From Siphonodentalium dalli (lineage: Eukaryota > Mollusca > Scaphopoda > Gadilida > Siphonodentaliidae), in the NCBI GenBank assembly GCA_032622095.1, contig CP136066.1, positions 157,691,152-157,755,151 of the forward strand: a stretch of DNA of 64,000 bases, read 5' to 3'. The translations under genes were made by a program, and so were the position numbers. Positions within the stretch are counted from its first letter, which is position 1. Every line of letters begins with the position of its first letter. Below are positions 48,701-60,700 of this stretch, piece after piece. The notes beneath the pieces are model-generated. The model did no database searches. It saw only the letters and a program-made list of their open reading frames with translations, and was not told the DNA's origin.

Positions 48701-51700
48701 CTTATAGTCTTGGCGCAGACATTTGCCCCTGCCGATAGTCCTAATCCTCAGATCAGACACACACTCCCTATTATAGATCACTGCCATTTTCCTGGCTAAT
48801 TTGAATAATCTATATTATACCCTTCATTTGACCACTCTATGCACAAAACAACTTGTGTTTAATACTGAGAGTGCAGTGTAGCGATATTTCTTTATTAGGT
48901 GTGGCCATTTTGATTTCTTTAGATGGCAACATCATAAAATCCCGCTATTTCTTTAAATTCTGTGAGTAGTCTCTTTAATTGCAATAAAAAGCAACATTTC
49001 GTAAAATTAGAACATTATAGTATCTATCTGCACAATATCTATGAACAGTTTCATTTTAGAAGACGATTTTTCAACGTTATATACATGGTAAAATGATATT
49101 ACTATAATACTACCGTAATGGCATAAATATTGTTCCACCCTCCAACCATCACTGATGAGAGATAACTCTATCACATCATCATCACCTGAAATGTCGAGCT
49201 CTCATAGCGTCGCTAAGCTCTCTCACAATATCAACGCTGTCCAAATACCATAATTTTCAAAGATTCTTGTAATTGGAGAAAATACGTGTTCAATAATAAT
49301 TTTTTCGTCGACAACACAGACTGATTACATAATACCATAATTGGATTCAAACCAGTCCTTAAATAATGAGTTTCACAAATAATTGTCAGATTTGCTTCTT
49401 ATACCATAGTAATATATTTCCTATTGCATTGGCATGTGAATTAGGCCCCTGCAAAGCTTCGAAGATTCGATTTGGTGTTGACATCGGTGACATCGTATAT
49501 CTTCGAATCGGCCTATTCTTTGCCGTTTATGTGGACAAACAACTAAATTGTTTATCTTTTTGGAGCTCAATTGATGGGGCGATTGCCGCATTGTACCGTG
49601 CTTTGCCGTCTGGAGGTCTCATCGAGACCACGTATAATGTAATTTAAAGATAAGTCCAATCGCACTCGGTCCCCCATTCACGGATTTCAATACATGTAAC
49701 ACTGGTGGTTCTTGGAAAATATTGGGGTAAAATATAGTATATAAGTGACAAAAATCACTATATACAGGCAAAAGTCAAAATATCTATGGTATATATAATT
49801 GTATATAGTTACTGTTAGCTATAGTTTCTTTTAATCGATGAACATGCTTTCATATCTATGTTAACTTGCCAAGTGTGTTTTGTGTCATAACTATGCTAGT
49901 TGAATATTAATACATTTTATTTCCCACATCCTGTTAATATCCAATGATCTACCTATATTAACATGTTACGATGGTCCCTCCCATAAATGTATTCAGATTG
50001 ACAAGAAAGCCAGTTAATGCCGCCTTTATTAAATTCAGGGATAAAACTCACACGATGGTTAGATATAGTTACCTCCTTTCAAATGGAATGCATAATTACA
50101 AGTAGCCATCCGGGTACTGATGTGGTGGGTCATGCGCATCAATATGCATGCAATTGTATATAAAACAGCATACATCTGTCATGAAATCCTTGGAATATAG
50201 TTATAGTCATTGGCGACTATCAAATTAATAAACACTATTATATATACACACTACCATAGTAGTCGATCAGTGTATCTTCAGTAGTAATTATTCATTTTAT
50301 AGTCGGCATCAAGGTCTGTGCTTAGATGACGTATATATGTCACATGTTATACTAAGTGATATATAATTTTGAGAACGATGTCAGTTGCAAAAAGTTTATC
50401 TGTGAACTCTGTCTTGGTTCTTTGTTTCATAATCGAAAAAGGTCTCAGCTTCCATGACAAATAAGTGAACAATAATTAGAAGGATATTCGATAATCAGCT
50501 ATGATTTTTCACCGTCACATGCTTATCCTGATTCGATTCGGATTCGATGTTGATGTCGACATCAGACAGCTGATTCGATTCGAGATTACTAATACACCAC
50601 ATTGTTTTATACCAAGTTTCATGTTTTGCCATTAACTCCGTGATATTAATATTAGATTAATTTAATATAGCAGATGAGAATTTAGTTGGTAATTTTGACA
50701 GAGGTGTTGTCGGTAAGAGACACCATTGGTAGACATTGCTGAAATGTCTGTAACCTATGCCCCGAAGAGAGGTAACTCTATCACATCACCCTCACCTGAA
50801 ATGTATGTTAATTAACCTACACCCAGAAGGGAGGTAAATCTATCACAACACCATTACCAATGAGAGAATTATATCACATCAGCATCATCCAAAATGTTTG
50901 TTAACCTACCCCCCAAAGGGAGTTAACTCTATCACAACAGCATCACCAATGAGAGATAACTCTATCGCATCACCACCAACTGAAATGTATGTTCACCTGC
51001 ACCCAGACATGAGGTAATACTATCACAACACTGTTACCGATGAGAGATAACTCTATCACATCACCATCACCCAAAATGTCTGTTAACCTATGCCCCGAAG
51101 GGAGTTAACTCTATCACAACATCATTACCAACTCTATCACATCACATCATAGTATGCCCTGGAGGGAGGTAACTCTATCACAGCATACAGCATCACAGAT
51201 GAGAGATAACTGTATCACAATCACCTGAAATATCTGTTAATCTATGCCCTGAATGGACAAATTTTTACAGGAAATGTTCCATTAACCATGATTAAGTTGT
51301 GGATCGTTGCCCATGCTAGGGTTCTTAGAATACAGTAATGCTCTAAATAATCGACTCCTTAACCACAGCAGAATTATGGGTAATTTATCAGGATTTAGTT
51401 GGAAATATGGCTTGTTGACATTCATCGGAAAGCTCTCACTGAGTTGGCTCTTCGATCCTAAATTTTAAGTCGGATTCCTTATGTCATTACTAGTATGTGT
51501 TTTTAGTCAAGTTGTTAGCTCACCTGAGATGAAGTCTCCGGTGGAGCTATAGTCATCACTCTTTGTCCATTGTCCGTCCGTCCATCCGTCAACAATTATT
51601 TAAACATCTTCTCTGGACCATAAAACCAAATGGGTTCATATTTCCGATGAATGGCAACAAGCCATATTTCCGACTAAATTCTGAAAAGTTGCCCATAATT

Positions 51701-54700
51701 CTGCTGTGGTTAAGGAGTCGATTATTTAGAGCATTACTGTATGCACACATTCTTGCACATGGGACAGCCATTAACATCCCCATGTGATGGAATGGCGTAT
51801 GTCAACCAATGTCATTCCTGTACATGACACTGATGTAGAAGATTACAGCTTACGACACCCCTGCGATGCATATGCTGTACTTCATCAGACTAGCATACAG
51901 CGCTTCCGAAAGGATTAATACTGGGGGAATGATGTTATATCAAGCTAATTATTATATTATTATCTTCAGGAGACAGAAGAACATGTGGAGACAGGATGTG
52001 CTCCGAGCACGGCAGGTGTGTGTTCAACAGTGATATTGGACAGGTCATGTGTGAGTGTGGACCTGGTTTCTATGGCGACGGCATCACTTGTCAGCCTGTT
52101 GGTAAGCATTATTAGAACATTTTTTAAAAACTTATTTTCTTTGCTCCTTTTATTTCGAGTGAAACTTTTGAATCTTTTTATAATGAAAATTACAATATCT
52201 ATTGGTTTAATCAATCTTCATTTCTTTCTAAAAATTAGAATTGTGAAAAATGACAACAGTATGAATACATGTATAGAGACTTGAAGGGAGGAAGAGGATG
52301 AGCATCAAGTACATTTTTTATATTGGCCTACAGTAATGCCCTAAATAACTGACTCCATAACCACAGCAGAATTATGGGTAATTTTTCAGGATTTAGTAGG
52401 AAATATGGCTTATTGCCATTCATCGGAAAGCTCTCACTATTTAACATTTTTCAATATAATGAATACACCACCACCGCTGTGGACACGTTATAGGCGGTGG
52501 CAGCATCACTAGTATCAGATCATATATATTGAGTTGTTGAGTTGTCACTTGCTTTACAGAAGTTGGAGTTGAACCTCAGATTGTTTCTCGTCCAGGTAAT
52601 GTATCACATTAAGAAGGACTAATAAATAGATCCGTATAGTCCTCACAAATCTAGAATCCCATAGTACCATAGATACAAGAAGGACTAATAAATAGATCAG
52701 TATAGTCCTCACGAACCTAGAATCCCATAGATACAAGAAGGACTAATAAATAGATCAGTATAGTCCTCACGAACCTAGAATCCCATAGTACCATAGATAC
52801 AAGAAGGACTAATAAATAGCTCAGTATAGTCCTCACGAACCTAGAATCCCATAGTACCATAGATACAAGAAGGACTAATAAATAGCTCAGTATAGTCCTC
52901 ACGAACCTAGAATCCCATAGTACCATAGATACAAGAAGGACTAATAAATAGCTCAGTATAGTCCTCACGAACCTAGAATCCCATAGTACCATAGATACAA
53001 GAAGGGCTAATAAATAGCTCAGTATAGTCCTCACGAACCTAGAATCCCATAGTACCATAGATACAAGAAGGGCTAATAAATAGCTCAGTATAGTCCTCAC
53101 GAACCTAGAATCCCATAGTACCATAGATACAAGAAGGACTAATAAATAGCTCAGTATAGTCCTCACGAACCTAGAATCCCATAGTACCATAGATACAAGA
53201 AGGACTAATAAATAGCTCAGTATAGTCCTCACGAACCTAGAATCCCATAGTACCATAGATACAAGAAGGGCTAATAAATAGCTCAGTATAGTCCTCACGA
53301 ACCTAGAATCCCATAGTACCATAGATACAAGAAGGGCTAATAAATAGCTCAGTATAGTCCTCACGAACCTAGAATCCCATAGTACCATAGATACAAGAAG
53401 GGCTAATAAATAGCTCAGTATAGTCCTCACGAACCTAGAATCCCATAGTACCATAGATACAAGAAGGGCTAATAAATAGCTCAGTATAGTCCACACGAAC
53501 CTAGAATCCCATAGTACCATAGATACAAGAAGGGCTAATAAATAGCTCAGTATAGTCCTCACGAACCTAGAATCCCATAGTACCATAGATACAAGAAGGG
53601 CTAATAAATAGCTCAGTATAGTCCTCACGAACCTAGAATCCCATAGTACCATAGATACAAGAAGGACTAATAAATAGCTCAGTATAGTCCTCACGAACCT
53701 AGAATCCCATAGTACCATAGATACAAGAAGGACTAATAAATAGATCAGTATAGTCCTCACGAACCTAGAATCCCATAGTACCATAGATACAAGAAGGACT
53801 AATAAATAGCTCAGTATAGTCCTCACGAACCTAGAATCCCATAGTACCATAGATACAAGAAGGGCTAATAAATAGCTCAGTATAGTCCTCACGAACCTAG
53901 AATCCCATAGTACCATAGATACAAGAAGGACTAATAAATAGCTCAGTATAGTCCTCACGAACCTAGAATCCCATAGATACAAGAAGGACTAATAAATAGC
54001 TCAGTATAGTCCTCACGAACCTAGAATCCCATAGTACCATAGATACAAGAAGGGCTAATAAATAGCTCAGTATAGTCCTCACGAACCTAGAATCCCATAG
54101 TACCATAGATACAAGAAGGACTATTAAATAGATCAGTATAGTCCTCACGAACCTAGAATCCCATAGTACCATAGATACAAGAAGGACTAATAAATAGATC
54201 AGGATAGTCCTGACAATCCTAGAATCAGACAGTATGATAAATAAAAGAAGGACTATTCATTAGCTCAGTATAGTACTTACAATCCTAGAATCCCATATGA
54301 CTATATACAAAAGAAGGTCTAATAAATAGCTTAGTATTGTTCTGTCAATCATAGAATCCCACGTGATCATCATCTTTAATTGAGATCGAGTCATTTGATG
54401 ATTTGTCCCCATTAATATTATAGATTTACATTTTTGACATCACAGTAATGCTATGTACACTGGCATGCACTAGATCAAGGTATATGAGTACTGTACAGAT
54501 AAAGAAGGACTAATAAATATATCGATATTTTGATCAGTCAACTCTAGAGCCCCTTATGACTATAGAGCATAGACACTGTAGTTAGCTCTGATTTTTCCCT
54601 TTAGCTAGTGACCCTTTCTAAAAATTTAGGTGCCTTTTGAAATGAACACTGTATGCATAGACAAAACTCAAAGCCAAGCCTGGAGATATTCTGACTGTCA

Positions 54701-57700
54701 TTTGCAGAATGTGGTCCCCAGAGGGTGAATTTAGTGACGCTATCTTGCACAGTGGGCTAGCATCACTAAATTCACACTCTGGGGACCTCATTCAACTTAG
54801 GCCTCATCTTTGGGGAAGTATCTATTGTCTCAAATTAACATTGTTTTTAGTTACTTTTTCCTTTCTGTTCAGTTTCTATATCCTCTAATTTGCAGAAGAT
54901 AAAATGCATAACCGAGGTGACTAATGGGTGAACATCATCAACTTCAACTAGGAACCGCAATCTAATCCCAGGTCTCCCATCATAGCAGTTGAGACCTCAG
55001 CAGAATAAGGTTCCCAGAGAGTGAATTTGGTGATGCTAGCCCACCTTTCAGGATAGCTTCACTAAGTTCAACCTCTGCAAATGTCAGGCACTCTATTTCA
55101 AGGCTTATTCAATGCATATACAGTAATGCCCAAAGTAATCGACTCTTTAACTACAGCAGAATTATGGGTAACTTTTCTCCCCAAGAGCTTTCCGATGAAT
55201 GGCAACAAGCCATATTTCCGACTAAATCCTGAAAAGTTACCCATAATTCTGCTGTAGTTAAAGAGTCGATTACTTTGGGCATTACTGTATCTGTCGAGAA
55301 TATTTTTCATATGATTTTCTGATATCATGAGAGCCTAGGGCTCAATTGAAATGTGACAACACCATCCTCGGCAAGTTTGACAAAAGATTTGAGACTATGT
55401 AGCAAGTTGTATTCTGTATTTATTACACACCCTTGTTAGGCAACCCCAATCATTGACTGGCATCCACTGATTTGTAATTACCATAATTGTAATTTATGTC
55501 AGATAACAATTGTCATTTATTCAGGTGTTATTGCAAACGTATTTAATTTATGTCATCACTCTTGGCGACATCCACTATGAAGTAATTCCAGCTTATATTC
55601 ATCATGTCCGAGGTGGTAATATGTATCCAATTGCAGTGATGACTTATCATTTTGATGAATAAATATTTCACACACGGATGGGAACTAAAATTTGCAAAGC
55701 AGGTACAGTAATGCCCTAAGTAATTGACTCCATAACCACAGCAGAATTATGGGCAACTTTTCAGGATTTAGTCGGAAATATGGCTTGTTGCCATTCATCG
55801 GAAAGCTGTATCCGAGAGCTTTCCGATGAATGGCAACAAACCATATTTCCGACTAAATCCTGAAAAGTTACCCATAATTCTGCTGTGGTTATGGAGTCAA
55901 TTTCTTAGGGCATTACTGTAGTTGATAAGAGAAATTTTTCTCATGACCAGGAAGTTATGTCACAAATCAAGTCTCTAACCCAAAGCTGTTTGTTTAAAAT
56001 GTATATAAATGATGGTGTCCTGTTTCCGCCACATATTTTTTTCGCTTCCTTCATTTGGTTTGCTCGCTTGCTTCGGTTCCTTCACAGCGAAGCAAGCGAA
56101 ATAATCTCAATTATTTTGGTTCCTTCGCCACAAAGGAACCGAATGAAGCGAAAAAATCAAATGAAGCAAGCGAAAAAATCAAATGACAAAATCGGAAAAA
56201 CATCATTGTTATTTCGCTTGCTTCGTTTGTTTTTTTTGCTTTCAACGGTTCCTTCGCATGCTTCGGGAAGTATCCGAAGCAAGCGAAGGAACTGCCGAAA
56301 CCTAACAAAAAGAACCAAGAAAAACTTTTTTCTTGGTTGTTGTTGTTGGTTTTGGCTGTTCCTTCGCTTGCTTCGGATAATTCACGAAGCAAGCGATGGA
56401 ACCGCCCAAAGTGAAAAAACAAGAAAATGTTGCACGAAGGTACTGAAGGAAGTGAAAAAAAACAAACGAAGCAAGTAAAATAACAATGATGTTTTTTCGC
56501 TTTCGTTTGATTTTTTCGTTTTGCTTCGTTTTTTTTTTTCGCTTCCTTCGGTTCCTTGAGATTATTTCTCTTGCTTTGCCACGAAGGAACTGAAGCAAGC
56601 GAAAAAAAACAAATGAAGGAAGTGAAAAAAGGTTATGGCGGAAACAGGACACCATAATAAATGTTTCTCTGACAGGATAAAGTTGTACAAAAGCTGTGGA
56701 AATTAACAATGTACATTATAAAAACAGTAATCGATAAAAACTCATATTTATAACTGAAATTTACAAGGAAATTTGGTATCGTTTGTGCCCCAATTTTGAG
56801 CATCAGACATACCTCAAGTTGCCCTCAGCCATTTAACAGATGTTCGTAAAATGCACATAATCCTATGGTTGTTTGTTGAACGTATATATATGTGATGTCT
56901 TTTATTTTAGAATTTGGCTGTAATGATGTTGGTGTTTGTAGATTAATATAACTGATGTATTTTATTTTAGAATTTGGCTGTAATGATGTTGTTGGTTGTA
57001 TTTTGTTTTATAATTTGGCTGTAATGATGTTGGTGGTCGTAGATTCATATAACTGATGTATTTTGTTTTAGAATTTGGCTGTAATGATGCTGTTGGTTGT
57101 ATTTTGTTTTAGAATTTGGCTGTAATGATGTTGGTGGTTGTAGATTAATATAAGTGATGTATTTTATTTTAGAATTTGGCTGTAATGATGTTGGTGGTTG
57201 TAGCGAGTATGCTGAGTGCCTTTACGAAGATGTTCTGGAGCAGTACAAATGTGAATGTAATGAAGGATTCAGTGGCGACGGACAGTCATGTTCAAGGGAG
57301 GAACTGTGTAAGTAGCACACCTTTATTGCTTTAAACCTTTGATAACTGAATACTCAATAATGAGTAGTTACAAGATTCCAATTCATTCATTAACACATTT
57401 TATACTATAAAATAGACATTGATGAGTATTTCAGGTCATTTGTTGAACTTATTATCTGAACATTTCTGAGCCTGAAAACGACTGATTACCCAACACATAG
57501 CAGGGAGCAGGCCTCAAAATATGGTGCTGTATATTTGCAGAATGAGGTCCCCAGAGGGTGAATAGAGTGATGCTACCCCACACATCAGACTAGCATACCA
57601 AATTCATCTTCTTGAACCTCATTCTGCATGGCCTCGTCTGCTATGGGAGACCTAGACTCAGATTTAAGTTCCCAAATAGTGAAGATGGTAATGTGCACCC

Positions 57701-60700
57701 ATTGGGCACCTTGTATGCATTGTGTCATCGCCAATTTGGGGATATAGAGAAACTAAACTAAAACAAATTTCTAAAGAAATTTCTAAAGAAACTAAAAACA
57801 AATTTGTAATTTGATAATAAACATACATTCCAGCAGAAGGAGATGAGGGCAAAGCAGAATGAGGTCCCCAGACAGTGAATTTATTAATGCTAGCCTACTG
57901 TGCGGGGTAGTGTCACTAAATTCACCCTCTGGGGGCCTCATTCTGCAAATGACTGGTACCATATTTTTAGGCCCGGCAGAGCACCTTATGAAATGTTTTC
58001 ATTCTATATCTCTTTACGTTTGAAAAAAAGTATGTGCATGATTGTCACGTGACTCTTTCTATACTAAATCGATTCTCCCATTCAGTTATAAAATTATACA
58101 TTGGAATGGTATATTATTCATCCTGAGGGGTTTCAGGAAGAATAAGCAGATGACAGATATTAAATGTGCAGAAGGAGTCATATTTATTGGAGGAAAATTT
58201 TAAGATAATAAGTTCAACAATGACCATAGGTCGTTGAAATTATTATCTCTACCTTTTCTATGGGAATTACACGTTAAAGATACGGGCGGCCTTCACGGTG
58301 TGTATTGCTGTTAAAATAGTCACATCCACTAAAATCACCATAAACAGAAAGAATATAATAGACTGATTTTGTTCTTATAGCAATCATAAATATTGTGTAC
58401 ATCGCATGTTATTGTCACGTTAACATTCTTTGTTATGTATACAAACATCAAAAACAATACAGAACCATTTGTTTATAGACAAATACTCAGAACTACTGGA
58501 TCATCCAATGAAAATATTCCGTTGCGCAAATATCAAATTATTGGCGGCATCAACAATTGCATTCGAATCACACCAAATTTTATTTTAATTGACCCATTCT
58601 ACCCGCTGTCAGTTCAAAATCCAGCTAATCCACGTTTCATCATTATGCTATACTATTATTATATTTTTGAGGAAATTATCATATTGTGATAAGTGTTATT
58701 TATAAATTATAACCTACAACGAAGGCTGCCCATCCCTTCAATGAGTATTTAGTATAAAGGGTTAAACACACAAGGGTTATTCGCGCTGATTTGTTGCTGT
58801 TACAGAATAAGATTAACCTTGTTTATTTTCTCATATTGCCATTGATATATCTGTCTTTTGAAGATGGCTGCCAGTTATGTGACACTAACTCGGAGTGCTA
58901 TTACGATCCACGAGTTATGAATTACAGATGTCGTTGCCATGCAGGATACACTGGTGATGGCCAGACCTGCACATTCATTGAACAAAGTAAGTTTATCTTA
59001 TAATTCTAATTCATTCATTCACTATCATAAGAGGTAAATCCTATTTCCGTGGCACTGATTGGTCAGTTGCCTAGGTGTAGCTGTCATAAAATCATGTGAT
59101 TTACGTAGACTGACACACGCGTACGACCTAGACGCCTGTTCAGTGATAAAACAAAATCTGAATCATTACGCAGTTCTCTGGGAAGTACCTTCGTTCCTAT
59201 GGACAACAATGAGAGCTTTCCGATGAATGACAACAAGCCATATTTCCGATTAAATCATGAAAAATTACCCATAATTCTGCTGTGGTTAAGGAGTTGATTA
59301 TTTCGGGCATTATTGTACTTTGAATTTCCCGCTGTTAACATTGTTGTCCATAGGAACGAAGAATTATAGGTAATTTTTAAGGATTTAGTCGGAAATATGG
59401 CTTGTTGCCATTCATTGGAAAGCTCTCAGTGAGAGCTTTCCATGAATGCAACTAGCCATATTTACGACTAAATTCTGAAAAATTACCCATAATTCTGCTG
59501 TGGTTAAGGAGTCGATTATTTAGGGCATTACTCATCTTTAAATGTATACTCTATTTTCAGCCTTCTCAGAATGCGACTCATGTGACCAAAATGCTGAATG
59601 CTATCCAGATCAGGAAAGTCGCACATATCGTTGTCGATGTAAGGAGGGTTACTATGGTGATGGATATCGATGCGAGGCTCAGGACTGCCGAATCGAAGGC
59701 TATTGTGATAGGAATGCCAGATGTGTATACTACGAGGAGAATGAATCCTACCGTTGTAACTGCAATCCTGGTTTCACTGGTATGTAAATTCTGGGTATAT
59801 TCTATGTGAAGCTTGTGAGCATGACAGTGCATTTGTCGCTCAAAACTGCGTTATTATTATCTTCTATGTTATGCAAGCTTAAAGATGTTTAAAAATATTA
59901 ATTCTTGGGAGCCTTGTTTGAAATACCAAAGATTAGTTGGTCAGAAATAAGCTTTGAATTTTCTATTTATTAGGTGATGGCCGAACATGTTCTGTGCAGG
60001 GATGCGATGTTGCCAATATTTGTGATGTGAATGCCAGATGTCTGGCTGATCCACGGGACTCCAGCAGATTTCTATGTCAGTGTTTGCCAGGATATGAAGG
60101 AGATGGCAGACAGTGTCGTATGAAAGGTAAGTCCAAAGATACAGATTGCATTATTTATTACAATTTATTTTAAATTTAGAAATTCATTATCTTCTGTGGT
60201 GTGACGGTATTATGTTTTAATTAGTTTCACTCAAACAAACTTAAATGATTTATATGAATAACAACTATGAATTCTAGAAACAAAATTTTTAATCTAGAAA
60301 AACAGATTAACATTAGTAGCTTTAGATATTGTGTGCATCGTATAAATATAATATTACTATCCTAATATCATAATCACATAGAGGCCTGTAATACTATATC
60401 ATACAATTAAACAAACTATAAACTTTTGCAATATATATTCTTTGTATGTATTGATGATCAACTTTTTCAATAGCCAATAGAATCGAATGTGTACTTTGTT
60501 AATTTGGGTGGGAGGGTGGGGCAATGGCAAACGTGCACCTTAGAAGCTATAAGCGTAGAATGAGCGCTAAAATCTTTGTTCCCTTTCCAGCATACTTTAG
60601 AGCAATTGTGAAACCCATGCTGAATTTATACTATAGCAAATCAATGCTTTTCACATGTGAACTACTATTGCCAGTCGCTCAGATATGCACCCTTGATTTA

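Noticed and set aside
49366-49647. 93-codon frame in intron 11
   Set aside because: No homology recognised, no splice phase fit needed between exons 11 and 12, and it overlaps a small inverted repeat.
52717-53982. 421-codon minus-strand frame with a 22-residue hydrophobic repeat
   Set aside because: Generated by the 66-bp minisatellite in intron 13. The apparent transmembrane pattern is a by-product of the repeat.
55957-56709. Three overlapping frames of 103-173 codons
   Set aside because: They coincide with the GAAGCAAGCGAA-filled inverted-repeat element, exist on both strands and have low-complexity composition.
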